From T1Sed10-49 sp046498405 (GTDB lineage Bacteria; Actinomycetota; Nitriliruptoria; Euzebyales; Egibacteraceae): a stretch of 56,977 nt of DNA. Location: contig JAWOAS010000136.1 of assembly GCA_046498405.1 (NCBI GenBank), positions 1-56,977 of the forward strand, in the 5' to 3' direction. Shown here piece after piece: positions 12,374 to 20,773 of this stretch. A program made the position numbers and the translations under genes. Under the pieces are notes generated by a model that was given only the letters and a program-made list of their open reading frames with translations, searched no databases and had not been told where the DNA came from. The first letter of the stretch is position 1. Each line of letters starts with the position of its first letter.

Positions 12374-12766
12374 TCAGCGACGGCGTCGCGAGCCCCGACC
12401 GGACTCCTGCGAGCCGGTCTGCACGGTGACGCGCTCGACCATCCCCTCGCCGAGCGCGGCGTTGAGCCCGGCGATGAGCTCGGGCGCGAGGTAGCGCACC
12501 TGCGTGGCCCAGGCCGGGGAGTCCGCCTCGACGACGAGGACCCCACCGTGCAGCCGCACCGGGCGCACGCGCGCGGCGACCTTCGGTCCGACGGCCTGCT
12601 CCCAGACCTCGTGGACCCGTGCCCCCTCGAGCCGCCGCCGCCAGCCGCGCGCATCACGCAGGCCCGCCAGGGCCTCGCTGACCGGCGCCGGCGCCGCGGC
12701 ACGGGCGGGCAGGTCGGGATGGCGGTCGGCGCCGAGGGGGTCCGAGCCCTTGCGCTGGCGGCTCAC
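12374..12766 (-). CDS. dciA: DciA-family (DUF721) replicative helicase loader
   Basis: 130 residues. The DciA/DUF721 core is clear: VHEVWEQAVGPKVAARVRPVRLHGGVLVVEADSPAW, then ATQVRYLAPELIAGLNAALGEGMVERVTV, a KH-like fold. DciA is the ancestral loader of DnaB in bacteria without DnaC. The N-terminal ~40 residues and the Arg/Gly-rich C-terminus look disordered. The GTG start overlaps the recF stop (GTGA). The position recF - dciA - gyrB is the standard actinobacterial order. Confidence 0.88.
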   Translation of the reverse strand: MSRQRKGSDPLGADRHPDLPARAAAPAPVSEALAGLRDARGWRRRLEGARVHEVWEQAVGPKVAARVRPVRLHGGVLVVEADSPAWATQVRYLAPELIAGLNAALGEGMVERVTVQTGSQESGRGSRRRR

Positions 12767-13926
12767 GCGACCTCCTCGGCCAGGGGGATGACCGTGCCGG
12801 CGCGCACCCGGTAGCGGGCCCCGTCGAGGGGGACGTCGTCGTCGACCGCGGCGCTGATGAGCACCTGCTCGAAGCCACGGCAGCGCTCGGCGAGGCGGGC
12901 GCGGCGGGTGGCGTCGAGCTCGGCGAAGACGTCGTCGAGCACGACGATGGGCTCGTCGCCGACCTCACGCAGGACCTCACGGCTCGCGAGGCGCAACGCC
13001 AGGGCCAGTGACCAGCACTCGCCGTGGCTGGCGTAGCCACGAGCCGGCAGGTCGCCGATGGCCAGCGCGAGCTCGTCGCGGTGGGGCCCGACGAGGGTGA
13101 TGCCGCGGTCGACCTCCTCGTCGGCGCGCTCGGCGAGGGCCACGCGCAGCTCCTCGACGAGCTCGGCGGGGTCGGGCACCCCCGCGGAGGGCTCGGCGGG
13201 GATCCGCCGGCCCGTCGAGCTCTCGTAGGCCAGGGCCACGTCGTCGGCGGCCTCGGGCCCGGCGGGTCCTGCGAGGAGCTCACGGTAGGCCGCAGCGGTC
13301 GGCCCGGCCAGGGCGTGGACCACGGCGATGCGCGCGGCGAGCAGCGTGGCCCCGGCCCGCGCCAACGCGTCGGTCCAGTCGGACAGGGTCGCGTCGGCTC
13401 CTGTGGCACGGCGCCGCGCGTCCTTGAGCAGCTGGTTGCGCTGGCGCAGCACGCGCTCGTACTCCCCGCGGGCGGCGGCGTAGGCGGGACGGCGCTGGGC
13501 GAGCAGCCCGTCGAGGAAGCGCCGACGGTCGGCAGGGTCGCCGCGCACGAGCGCGAGGTCCTCGGGGGCGAAGAGCACCGCGCGGACGATGCCGACGGCG
13601 TCGGCGACGCGCCGCTGCGGCTGACCGTTGACCTGCGCCCGGCTGCGGCCGCCGGGACGGATCTCGAGCTCGATCGTCGCGCGGCGGGCGTCCTCGCCGA
13701 CGCGGGCCTGCGCGCGCAGCACCGCCGCCGGGGCACCTGAGCGCACGAGGGGCGCGTCGCTGGCCACACGGTGGCTCGCCCCGGTGGCGAGGTAGTGGAC
13801 CGCCTCGAGGAGGTTGGTCTTTCCCTGGGCGTTGGGCCCGAGGAGCACCCGCACCCCGGGACCGAGCGCGACGTCGGCGCTGGCGTAGCTGCGCCAGTCG
13901 ACGACCGAGAGCTGCTCGAGGTGCAC
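12763..13926 (-). CDS. recF: DNA replication/repair protein RecF
   Basis: 387 residues, an SMC-like ATPase that helps RecOR load RecA at gaps. Walker A is GPNAQGKTNLLEA near the start, the signature region is around HRDELALAIGD...GYASHGECWSLALALRLA, and Walker B is PIVVLDDVFAELDATRR. The N-terminal LEQLSVVDWRSYASADVAL is typical. The GTG start lies 4 bp after the dnaN stop, so the two are surely cotranscribed. Confidence 0.96.
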   Translation of the reverse strand: MHLEQLSVVDWRSYASADVALGPGVRVLLGPNAQGKTNLLEAVHYLATGASHRVASDAPLVRSGAPAAVLRAQARVGEDARRATIELEIRPGGRSRAQVNGQPQRRVADAVGIVRAVLFAPEDLALVRGDPADRRRFLDGLLAQRRPAYAAARGEYERVLRQRNQLLKDARRRATGADATLSDWTDALARAGATLLAARIAVVHALAGPTAAAYRELLAGPAGPEAADDVALAYESSTGRRIPAEPSAGVPDPAELVEELRVALAERADEEVDRGITLVGPHRDELALAIGDLPARGYASHGECWSLALALRLASREVLREVGDEPIVVLDDVFAELDATRRARLAERCRGFEQVLISAAVDDDVPLDGARYRVRAGTVIPLAEEVA

Positions 13927-13930
13927 CGCG

Positions 13931-15052
13931 CTAGACGCGGACGGGCATGAGGAGGTAGAGGAAGTCGCCGTCTTGGTCCTCCTCGCCCTCCCCCGGGGCG
14001 GGACGCACGACCGCGGGCTTGAGCTCGTCGCGGAACTCGAGGTGGACCTCGTCGGCCGCGATCGCGTCGAGCCCGTCGCTGAGGTAGCGCGGGTTGAAGG
14101 AGATCTGCAGCGGCTCGCCCTCGAGGACCCCCGGCAGGGTCTCGTCGGCCTCGCCGACCTCCCCGCTACCGGCGGTCACGCGCACCGCGTCCTCGGTGAG
14201 CTCGAGCGTCACCGGCGTCGAGGTCGTGTTCGCCTCGCCGACGACCGCCACGCGGCGCACGACCTCGGCGAGGGCGACCCGCTCGATGCTGAGGCGGCGG
14301 TCCCAGCCGGTGGGCACGAGCTGGCGGAAGTCGGGGAAGCGGCCCTCGATGAGGCGGGTGGTGAGCCGCCGGTCGGCGACGAGCAGGGTGACCTGCTGGT
14401 CCTCGAGGATGACGCGGACCTCGCCGCCGAGGCTGTCGGCGACCCGCCTGGCCTCCTCGAGCGCGCGACGCGGGACGAGGACGGTGCCCTCGACGGTCTC
14501 CTCCCAGGCCAGGCTGCGCACCGCCAGGCGGTAGGAGTCGGTCGCCGCGGCGATGAGACCCGCCGGCGAGGCCTCGAGGTGCACGCCGGTCAGGACCGGT
14601 CGGGCATCGTCGCCGCTGGCCGCCCGGCCGACCTGGGCCACGAGCGAGGAGAACGTCGCCGCCTTCATCACCGCGGTGCCGGCCTCGGGGTCGGGCTCGG
14701 GCAACGGCGGGTAATCCTCGGTCGGCATCGTGCGCAGGTCGAACTTCGCCCGCCCGCACTCGAGGTGGAGCCGGTCGTCGGCGACCTCGGCGTGGACGGC
14801 GGCCGGCGGCAGGCTCCGCACGACGTCGCCGAGGAGCCGGCCGGGCACGAGGGCCTTGCCGTCGCGCTCGGCCTGAACGGGGATCGACAGCTCGCTCGAG
14901 ACCTCGAGGTCGGTCGAGGACAGCGTGAGCCGATCCTCGCTGACTTCGAGGTGGACGCCGGAGAGCGCGGGCAGCGTCGCCCGGGCCCCGACGGTGCGCA
15001 GCGACCAGCTCGCCGCATCGGCGAACTCGCCCCGCTCGGCTCTGAACTTCAT
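13931..15052 (-). CDS. dnaN: DNA polymerase III beta sliding clamp
   Basis: 373 residues, the usual length for the dimeric clamp. Three clamp folds can be followed: MKFRAERGEFADAASWSLRTV at the start, LHLECGRAKFDLRTMPTEDYPPLP in the middle of domain 1/2, and IEGRFPDFRQLVPTGWDRRL at the domain 2/3 border. The C-terminus FLYLLMPVRV is the conserved end that forms part of the partner-binding pocket. It has a normal ATG start. It is downstream of dnaA, separated by 291 bp that probably contain replication-origin elements. Confidence 0.97.
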   Translation of the reverse strand: MKFRAERGEFADAASWSLRTVGARATLPALSGVHLEVSEDRLTLSSTDLEVSSELSIPVQAERDGKALVPGRLLGDVVRSLPPAAVHAEVADDRLHLECGRAKFDLRTMPTEDYPPLPEPDPEAGTAVMKAATFSSLVAQVGRAASGDDARPVLTGVHLEASPAGLIAAATDSYRLAVRSLAWEETVEGTVLVPRRALEEARRVADSLGGEVRVILEDQQVTLLVADRRLTTRLIEGRFPDFRQLVPTGWDRRLSIERVALAEVVRRVAVVGEANTTSTPVTLELTEDAVRVTAGSGEVGEADETLPGVLEGEPLQISFNPRYLSDGLDAIAADEVHLEFRDELKPAVVRPAPGEGEEDQDGDFLYLLMPVRV

Positions 15053-15343
15053 GGGGTCCTCCCCAGTGGTCTGTCCACCGATCGTGCCCGCCCCGTCTTG
15101 AGAGGGCTCTTGTCGTGCTCAAACCCGTCGTCGTCGTAGAGGGAGGCTATCCCTGGGGACAACGGCCGTCCCTCCTGCTCAGGGGGCCATGCGCCTGTGG
15201 GGCCGGTGTGGGCGAGCGTGTGCGCCACGTGTTGACGGCAGGGGGTCGAGTTCCCATGACGGCGCTGTGATTCGCCGTGGAGGTGGAGAAGTGACCGGTC
15301 CTCCACGTCCCGTCCACGTGCCGCCCACCGCTCGTCCACAGGC
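15053..15343. other. dnaA-dnaN intergenic region, candidate part of oriC
   Basis: 291 bp without a supportable gene. It contains degenerate DnaA boxes: CTGTCCACC (15071-15079), TGGGGACAA (15154-15162, inverted TTGTCCCCA) and a run of four near-boxes at exact 11-bp steps (15299-15307, 15310-15318, 15321-15329, 15332-15340), the last being TCGTCCACA. A TTGAG...CTCAA inverted repeat spans 15098-15122. No AT-rich unwinding element is obvious. In Mycobacterium and Streptomyces oriC lies between dnaA and dnaN, and the gene-direction switch here is consistent with that, but the region upstream of dnaA has the better individual boxes. Confidence 0.55.
15299..15340 (+). repeat. Four DnaA-box-like units with exact 11-bp spacing
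   Basis: The core CCAC begins at 15303, 15314, 15325 and 15336, i.e. every 11 bp. The 9-mers are TCCTCCACG, CCGTCCACG, CCGCCCACC and TCGTCCACA (the best, one mismatch from TTGTCCACA). The run ends three bases before the dnaA stop codon complement. The phasing puts all four on one face of the helix. Confidence 0.5.
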
Positions 15344-16750
15344 TCAGCCCGCCTGCCGCGCGGCATGCTTGATCCGGCTCGTGAGCTCCTGGATCTGCTC
15401 GTAGGTGGCCGGGCGCTCCTTCATGAGATCGGAGATCTTGTTGTTGGCGTGGATGACCGTCGTATGGTCCCGGCCGCCGAAGGCCTGCCCGATCTTGGGC
15501 AGGGAGAGCTCGGTGAGCTCGCGCGTGAGGTACATCGCGATCTGACGGGCGCTGACGAGCTGGCGGGTCCGGCTCGTCGAGCAGAGGTCGTCGATCGTCA
15601 CGCCGAAGTACGTCGCCGTCTCGTTCATGATGTGGCTCACCGAGATCTGCGAGCTGCCCGCCTCGGGGAAGAGGTCCTTGAGGACCATCTGGGCGAGCTG
15701 GAGGCTCGCGTCGCTGCCCTGGATGCTGGCGAAGGCCGTGACCCGGATGAGCGCCCCCTCGAGCTCGCGGATGTTCGAGGAGATGCGGCTGGCGATGAGC
15801 TCGAGGACGTTGTCGGGGACGTTGAGCCGCTCGTGGGCGGACTTCTTGCGCAGGATCGCCAGGCGCGTCTCGAGGTCGGGCGGTTGCACGTCGACGATGA
15901 GGCCCCACTCGAAGCGCGTGCGCAGGCGCTCCTCGAGCTGGCCCATCTGCTTGGGCGGTCGGTCCGAGGAGATGACGATCTGCTTCTCGGCGTTGTGCAG
16001 CGCGTTGAAGGTGTGGAAGAACTCCTCCTGGGTCCGCTCCTTGGTGGCGAGGAACTGGATGTCGTCGATGAGCAGGACGTCGACGTCGCGGTAGCGCCGC
16101 TGGAAGGGCATCTGCCGGCCGTTGGAGATCGCGTCGATGAACTCGTTGGTGAACTGCTCGGAGGTGACGTACCGCACCCGCATCTGCGGGTAGAGGCTCG
16201 CGGTGTAGTGGCCGACGGCCTGGAGGAGGTGGGTCTTGCCGAGGCCGGCTCCGCCGTAGACGAAGAGGGGGTTGTAGGCCTTGGCGGGCGCCTCGGCCAC
16301 CGCGAACGCCGCGGCGTGGGCGAAGCGGTTGCTCGCCCCGATGACGAAGTGGTCGAAGGTGTACTTGTCGTTGAGGACGCTGCCCTGCGCACTCTGGGTT
16401 GGGAAGGACTCCGGGGCGTAGTCATGCCGCGGGGCGGCCTCGGACGCGCGGTGCTCGGCAGCCGCCGCCTCCGGCGCTGCGGCGGGCTCGGGGCGCACGG
16501 TGATGACGACGCTGAGCGGACGCCCGGCCGCGCGGCTCAGGGCGTCACGCAGCGCGCCGTGGTAGCGCGAGTCGAGCTGCTCGCGGGCGAAGGCGTGAGG
16601 GGTGGCGAGCACGACGGTGTCCTCGCTGAAGCCCACCGCCTCGGTCTCGTCGAGCCAGGCGCGCTGGGCGGCGCCGGTGAGCTCGGTCTGGAGGGCGACG
16701 AGGGCCTCGCGCCAGATGTCGTCGAGGTCGATCGCGCCGGTGTCGTACAC
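15344..16750 (-). CDS. dnaA: Chromosomal replication initiator DnaA
   Basis: 468 residues. Domain I (about 1-85) is followed by a short Ala/Glu-rich linker, then the AAA+ domain starting at YTFDHFVIGASNRFAHAAA. Walker A is GGAGLGKTHLLQA, Walker B is VDVLLIDDIQFLA and sensor I is IVISSDRPPKQM. The DNA-binding domain IV ends with the box-reading signature QAFGGRDHTTVIHA. The GTG start at 16750 has AGAGGA upstream. It carries its own promoter region with DnaA boxes, suggesting autoregulation. It is the first gene of the leftward replication cluster. Confidence 0.98.
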   Translation of the reverse strand: MYDTGAIDLDDIWREALVALQTELTGAAQRAWLDETEAVGFSEDTVVLATPHAFAREQLDSRYHGALRDALSRAAGRPLSVVITVRPEPAAAPEAAAAEHRASEAAPRHDYAPESFPTQSAQGSVLNDKYTFDHFVIGASNRFAHAAAFAVAEAPAKAYNPLFVYGGAGLGKTHLLQAVGHYTASLYPQMRVRYVTSEQFTNEFIDAISNGRQMPFQRRYRDVDVLLIDDIQFLATKERTQEEFFHTFNALHNAEKQIVISSDRPPKQMGQLEERLRTRFEWGLIVDVQPPDLETRLAILRKKSAHERLNVPDNVLELIASRISSNIRELEGALIRVTAFASIQGSDASLQLAQMVLKDLFPEAGSSQISVSHIMNETATYFGVTIDDLCSTSRTRQLVSARQIAMYLTRELTELSLPKIGQAFGGRDHTTVIHANNKISDLMKERPATYEQIQELTSRIKHAARQAG

Positions 16751-16792
16751 GGAACCGTCCTCTCGTCACGACGGTGGTCGCACGGCAGCGCG

Positions 16793-16825
16793 GCGTCCAC
16801 AGAGTTGTCCACAGCATGTGGATCC
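16793..16825. promoter_or_regulatory. Three DnaA boxes at 12-bp spacing in the dnaA leader
   Basis: GCGTCCACA (16793-16801), perfect TTGTCCACA (16805-16813) and TGTGGATCC (16817-16825, inverted) start every 12 bp. They lie 43-75 bp upstream of the dnaA start, between the predicted promoter and the gene. They could mediate autorepression or belong to oriC. Confidence 0.6.
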
Positions 16826-16981
16826 CCTCGTGCAGCGCTGCGCTGTGGCCCGGTGGACCGGGGTGCGGATCGCCGCCATCGACGTCGTGTAGCACCGGGG
16901 AAGCGGCTCTGCCCGGGAGTGGTGCTGGCGCTCGCGCGACTCCCCGGGTGGGGCCTTCCGTGCGAACGTGGCAGGACGGTG

Positions 16982-17011
16982 AGTATAGGGACGCCCGCGC
17001 GCGCCGTGCAA
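16982..17011 (-). promoter_or_regulatory. Predicted dnaA promoter
   Basis: On the minus strand TTGCAC (17011-17006), an 18-bp spacer and TATACT (16987-16982) resemble a sigma-70 promoter; the -10 matches 5 of 6 positions. A DnaA box GCGTCCACA (17015-17023) abuts the -35. Transcription would start near 16975, giving a leader of about 225 nt that contains the box triplet. Confidence 0.5.
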
Positions 17012-17083
17012 GCGGCGTCCACAGGTGGCCGAGCGCGCGCCCACGAGGCCCCAGCGACGTGAGGGCGCGCCGTGCCCGCGCTG

Positions 17084-17112
17084 TTGCGGGCGCGCGGTCG
17101 GCGGAGTAGCCT
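17084..17112 (+). promoter_or_regulatory. Predicted rpmH-rnpA promoter
   Basis: TTGCGG (17084-17089), a 17-bp spacer and TAGCCT (17107-17112) form a reasonable sigma-70-type promoter facing rpmH, with a leader of about 200 nt. It is divergent from the dnaA promoter. Together with the DnaA boxes these explain most of the 568-bp gap 16751-17318; I see no further gene there. Confidence 0.4.
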
Positions 17113-17318
17113 GCGCACCGCGGTGGGCGCGACCCACTGTTGAACGGTGCGCACCGGGCGCGTGGCTGCTACTCGATCGCCCCACCGTGGATCCCGATCA
17201 CCCCGTGACGGACGTCGCGAGCGCGGTGCGCCCGAGTGACCCGGGGGTCCGGTGCCCCCGCACCCATGATCTCCGACCGGTGCGGCAGCCCGTTGCCGCC
17301 CTGATTGCGAGCACCACG

Positions 17319-17453
17319 ATGAAGCGCACCTACCAGCCGAAGAACCGCCGCCGGCACCGCCGGCACGGCTTCCGCGCCCGCATGCGCACCCGTGGGGGCA
17401 AGGCGACGATCGCGCGGCGCCGCGCCAAGGGCCGCAAGCGCCTCACTGTCTGA
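17319..17453 (+). CDS. rpmH: 50S ribosomal protein L34
   Basis: 44 residues. The family signature MKRTYQPKNRRRHRRHGFRA and the basic tail ending KGRKRLTV are unmistakable. The ATG at 17319 gives the standard length. It sits upstream of rnpA, the near-universal arrangement, divergent from dnaA. Confidence 0.97.
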   Translation: MKRTYQPKNRRRHRRHGFRARMRTRGGKATIARRRAKGRKRLTV

Positions 17454-17469
17454 TCGACGGGCGGGCACG

Positions 17470-17835
17470 GTGAAGTTGGCAGCGTCGACAGGTTGCCGCG
17501 TCGGGCGCCTGCGGCGCAGCAGTGACATCCGGGAGGTGCTCGCCCAGCGACAGCGGTGGCGGGGTGAGCACGTCGATGTCCATCTCCATGACCGTGGTGA
17601 GGGCGATCCCCGTGTCGCCGTCGTCGCCGGCAAGCGCGTGGGCACGGCGGTCGAGCGCAACCGTGCGAAGCGGCGCCTGCGGGCCGCGGCGGCGGCGACC
17701 CCGGCGCCACGAGGTCGTGACGCGGTCGTCATCGCCCGTCCGAGCGCCGTGCACGCGCCCTTCGACGAGGTGCGCGACGAGGTCGCGCGCCTCGCGGGAC
17801 CGCTCCCCGAGCGCGGTGCGAGACGTCGTGGGTGA
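17470..17835 (+). CDS. rnpA: Ribonuclease P protein component
   Basis: 121 residues. It binds RNase P RNA and helps remove 5' leaders from pre-tRNA. The N-terminal LRRSSDIREVLAQRQR and the family signature VGTAVERNRAKRRLRAA (the RNR motif) are present, followed by DAVVIARPSA. I chose the GTG at 17470, 16 bp after the rpmH stop, which gives a typical length. The downstream yidD start overlaps its end by 8 bp. Confidence 0.93.
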   Translation: MKLAASTGCRVGRLRRSSDIREVLAQRQRWRGEHVDVHLHDRGEGDPRVAVVAGKRVGTAVERNRAKRRLRAAAAATPAPRGRDAVVIARPSAVHAPFDEVRDEVARLAGPLPERGARRRG

Positions 17836-18103
17836 GCCGACGCGACGCCCCGGTCCCCTCGCGCGGGCGCTGCGGGCGCTCGTGCGCGGGTACCAAGCGG
17901 TTCCCCGCCCGGGGCCACCGCGCTGCCGCTTCGCGCCGACGTGCTCGGCGTACGCCTATGAGGCCCTGGGTCGCCACGGGGCCTTGCGAGGGGGGTGGCT
18001 CGCGGTGAAGCGGGTCAGCCGATGCCACCCCTTCAACCCCGGCGGCATCGACCGCGTGCCGCCCGCCCGGCGCCCGCCGCGCGACAAGGAGCCCCAATCG
18101 TGA
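17828..18103 (+). CDS. yidD: Membrane protein insertion efficiency factor YidD
   Basis: 91 residues. The YidD core runs RALVRGYQAVPRPGPPRCRF, then PTCSAYAYEALGRHGALRGG and KRVSRCHPFNPGGIDRVP, with the three conserved cysteines. YidD is a small amphipathic protein that assists YidC-dependent insertion. The start is the GTG at 17828, inside the rnpA end. Its stop overlaps the yidC start as GTGA. Confidence 0.92.
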   Translation: MGEPTRRPGPLARALRALVRGYQAVPRPGPPRCRFAPTCSAYAYEALGRHGALRGGWLAVKRVSRCHPFNPGGIDRVPPARRPPRDKEPQS

Positions 18104-18849
18104 GCACGCTCTTGGAACTCGGTGGCAGCTTCATCGACGCCCTCGGGGTCGTCCTCCGGTTCTTCCACGACGCCGTCGTCGGGTTCTCGGGTGACTACTC
18201 GTGGGCGCTCGCGATCATCATGCTCACCGTCGTCGTGCGGATCATCCTGCTGCCGTTGACGATCAAGCAGGTCAACTCGATGCGCGGGATGCAGAAGATC
18301 CAGCCCGAGATCAAGAAGCTCCAGAGCAAGTACAAGGTCGACAAGGGCCTCATGAAGACCGACCCGGAGAAGTACCGGGCGCAGCGCCAGCGGCAGCAAG
18401 AGGCGATGATGAGCCTCTACAAGGAGCACAACGTCAACCCCATGGGGGGGTGCCTGCCGCTCCTCGCCCAGGCGCCGATCTTCCTCGCGCTCTTCAGGCT
18501 GCTCTTCACCGACCGGATCCCCGAGCTCGACACCGCCCGCTTCTTCTTCGTCGACAGCCTCGCCGCGTTGCCGATGGAGGCTGGCTGGGGGGCGTTCCTC
18601 CTCGTCGTGCTCATGGCGGCGTCGACGTACTACCAGCAGCGTCAGATGATGGCGAAGAACCCCGCCTCCTCGCAGATGCCGCAACAGAAGGTCCTGCTCT
18701 ACGCCCTGCCGGTCATGCTCTTCGTCGTGTCGTTCAACATCCCCGTGGGCGTCCTCATCTACTGGGTCACGACGAACGGCTGGACGATCGGTCAGCAGTT
18801 CTTCATGTTCCGCAACGTCGAGGTCGAGACCGAGAAGCCGAAGGCGTGA
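18100..18849 (+). CDS. yidC: Membrane protein insertase YidC/Oxa1
   Basis: 249 residues, the short Oxa1/SpoIIIJ type without the large periplasmic domain. The first core helix region is YSWALAIIMLTVVVRIILLPLT, with the hydrophilic-groove arginine R in VVVRII. Next comes the cytoplasmic helical hairpin (IQPEIKKLQSKYK, QEAMMSLYKEHNVNPMGGCLP) and three more helices ending IPVGVLIYWVTTNGWTIGQQ. There is no lipobox at the N-terminus. It is translationally coupled to yidD before it and to jag after it. Confidence 0.95.
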   Translation: MSTLLELGGSFIDALGVVLRFFHDAVVGFSGDYSWALAIIMLTVVVRIILLPLTIKQVNSMRGMQKIQPEIKKLQSKYKVDKGLMKTDPEKYRAQRQRQQEAMMSLYKEHNVNPMGGCLPLLAQAPIFLALFRLLFTDRIPELDTARFFFVDSLAALPMEAGWGAFLLVVLMAASTYYQQRQMMAKNPASSQMPQQKVLLYALPVMLFVVSFNIPVGVLIYWVTTNGWTIGQQFFMFRNVEVETEKPKA

Positions 18850-18869
18850 CGAACGAGGAGCACGGCATC

Positions 18870-19808
18870 GTGGCACGCAGCGTCGAGGCGCGTGGGAGCA
18901 CGGTCGTCGAGGCCATCGCGACCGGGGCAGCGACGATGGGCGTCAAGCCCTCGCAGGTCCGCGCCGAGGTGCTCTCAGCCCCGAAGCGCAGCCTCCTCAC
19001 CGGCACGCGCCCGGCGCTCGTCCGCGTCTGGATCGAGGATGCCGCGCCGCCGGCGACGACCGTCGAGGCGTCCGGCGATGCGCCACCCACCGCGGCCGAG
19101 GCGGTACCGCCCCCGATGGCGGGGATGGGCCCATCCGGGCCCGCGAGCGCCGAGCCTGTGCCCTCCGAGGAGGAGGGCGGGGCGTCGGCGACGCCTGCGC
19201 CATCCGACGTCGCCGAGGCGACGCCGGACGATGACCCACCCGCGACCACTCCGATCGAGGAGGAACCCGTGACGGAGACGAACACCGAGACGACGCGGCC
19301 CGACGAGGGCGGTGACGACCAGGAGCTCAGCCCCCAGGAGCGGCTCGACCAACTCGACGAGGAAGCGGAGATCGCCGCTGACTTCGTCGAGGGGATGCTC
19401 GACCTCCTCTCCCTGCCGGGCGACATCGAGATCGTCGTCCGGGAGGACCAGGCCCTCGTGAACATCAACGAGGTCGGCAGTGGGCTCCTCATCGGGCGGC
19501 GCGGGGCGACCCTCGACGCGCTGCAGGAGCTCGTGCGGTGCGCCACGCAGCGCCGTACCGAGCGGCGGTCCCACGTGCGGGTCGACGTCGAGGGCTACCG
19601 GGAGCGCCAGCTCGAGAAGCTCCGGGAGAAGTGCCGCGACGCGATCGCCGAGGTGCGCGAGCACGGCGAGCCCGTCCGCCTCGAGCCGATGGATCCCTAT
19701 GAGCGCAAGATGATGCACGACGTCGTCGCCAAGGCCGGCGGTGTGACCTCCACGAGCGAGGGCAACGAGCCACGGCGGCGCGTCGTCATCCACCCAGCCG
19801 AGGACTAG
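18870..19808 (+). CDS. jag: Jag/KhpB-like RNA-binding protein (Jag-N, KH, R3H)
   Basis: 312 residues. An N-terminal Jag-N domain (VEARGSTVVEAIATGAATMG) is followed by a ~110-residue Pro/Ala/acidic linker, then a KH domain (LVNINEVGSGLLIGRRGATL with the GRRG loop) and an R3H domain (LEPMDPYERKMMHDVVAKA). Jag/KhpB is a small-RNA/mRNA-binding protein linked to wall synthesis and division, and is phosphorylated by PknB-type kinases in other Gram-positives. I prefer the GTG at 18870, behind a strong GAGGAG, over GTG 18846, which overlaps the yidC stop by 4 bp. The linker is long for the family. Confidence 0.9.
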   Translation: MARSVEARGSTVVEAIATGAATMGVKPSQVRAEVLSAPKRSLLTGTRPALVRVWIEDAAPPATTVEASGDAPPTAAEAVPPPMAGMGPSGPASAEPVPSEEEGGASATPAPSDVAEATPDDDPPATTPIEEEPVTETNTETTRPDEGGDDQELSPQERLDQLDEEAEIAADFVEGMLDLLSLPGDIEIVVREDQALVNINEVGSGLLIGRRGATLDALQELVRCATQRRTERRSHVRVDVEGYRERQLEKLREKCRDAIAEVREHGEPVRLEPMDPYERKMMHDVVAKAGGVTSTSEGNEPRRRVVIHPAED

Positions 19809-20035
19809 AGGGGCTACGGCAGCGCCGGGTCGGGCGACGACCCCTCGCGGTCGTGCGCGCTGTGGACCGCGCGGCGCCCGCGGCCCGCACAGCGCCCGTG
19901 GTCCGACGCGTGGCGTCGCGCTGCCGATGACCGGCTCCGGCGACGGACCCTGCGTACCCGCGGCGGTGTGACGTTGGGTCCACCCCCGTCGCGGACGCGG
20001 GCCCGCAGCCGCGGGGTCGACGCGAGGACCGCGTG

Positions 20036-20695
20036 ATGGATGACGAGCAGCGCCGGCGGCTCGAGCGCTACGCCGCGCTGCTCACCGACGCGCCGCACAA
20101 CCTCCTCTCCCCCGCCGACCGCGAGCGGGCCTGGGAGCGCCACGTGGGCGAATCCGCCCGCATCGCCGAGCACCTCGGGGTGCGGGACGGTGAGCGGTGG
20201 ATCGACGTCGGCACGGGAGGGGGCTTGCCGGGCCTCGTGCTCGCCGTGCTCGCTCCCGCGGCGACGGTCGTGCTCCTCGACGCGACACGGAAGAAGATCG
20301 AGGCCGTCGCCGGGTTCATCGAGACGCTCGGTGTGGCCAACGCCGTGGCCGTGGCGGGCCGCGCCGAAGCGCTCGCCCGCCACGGTGAGCATCGGGGGCG
20401 GTACGACGGCGCGGTCGCGCGGGCCGTCGGGCCGGTGAGCGTGAGCGTGGAGCTCCTCCGGGGCTTCGTGCGTCACGGCGGGGAGGCCGTCGTCGTGCGC
20501 GGGGAGGATGGGCCGTCGTGCGTCCCGATCCTCGAGGACCTCGCCCCGCGCCTCGGGATCGCTGACGTGCGGGCCGAGGCGGTGCCTCGCGTCGCCCGGG
20601 CAACGTGGCTTGTTAGGATGCGGGCCGAGGGACCCGTCCCTCACGGGGTCCCACGGGCCGACGGCGTCCCGCGGTCCCGACCGCTCGAGGGCTGA
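20036..20695 (+). CDS. rsmG: 16S rRNA (guanine-527-N7) methyltransferase
   Basis: 219 residues, a class I SAM methyltransferase. The SAM motif WIDVGTGGGLPGLVLA is clear, with VVLLDATRKKIEAV following and GRAEALARHGEHRGRYDGAVARAVGP as the acidic and proline loop. Position between jag and parA is the universal gidB/rsmG location. The start can be ATG 20036 or the adjacent GTG 20033; GAGGA at 20024-20028 spaces better to the ATG. A 227-bp gap precedes it, with a small hairpin (GGGTCG/CGACCC at 19827-19843) that may end the rpmH-jag transcript. Confidence 0.94.
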   Translation: MDDEQRRRLERYAALLTDAPHNLLSPADRERAWERHVGESARIAEHLGVRDGERWIDVGTGGGLPGLVLAVLAPAATVVLLDATRKKIEAVAGFIETLGVANAVAVAGRAEALARHGEHRGRYDGAVARAVGPVSVSVELLRGFVRHGGEAVVVRGEDGPSCVPILEDLAPRLGIADVRAEAVPRVARATWLVRMRAEGPVPHGVPRADGVPRSRPLEG

Positions 20696-20738
20696 GCGGC
20701 GTCGTGCGTGGGCGGTGCCGGTCAGCGAGGCAGCGCCA

Positions 20739-20754
20739 GGTTCCACGTGAAACG
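20739..20754. promoter_or_regulatory. parS site 1
   Basis: The 14-mer GTTCCACGTGAAAC (20740-20753) is the near-palindromic ParB-binding parS site of actinobacteria, one substitution from the perfect GTTTCACGTGAAAC. It lies in the 127-bp rsmG-parA gap. Confidence 0.93.
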
Positions 20755-20773
20755 CCGCGCGTCGGGCCGAGGG

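Noticed and set aside
15365..17062. 565-codon plus-strand frame opposite dnaA
   Set aside because: Shadow of dnaA and its promoter region; no recognizable domain.
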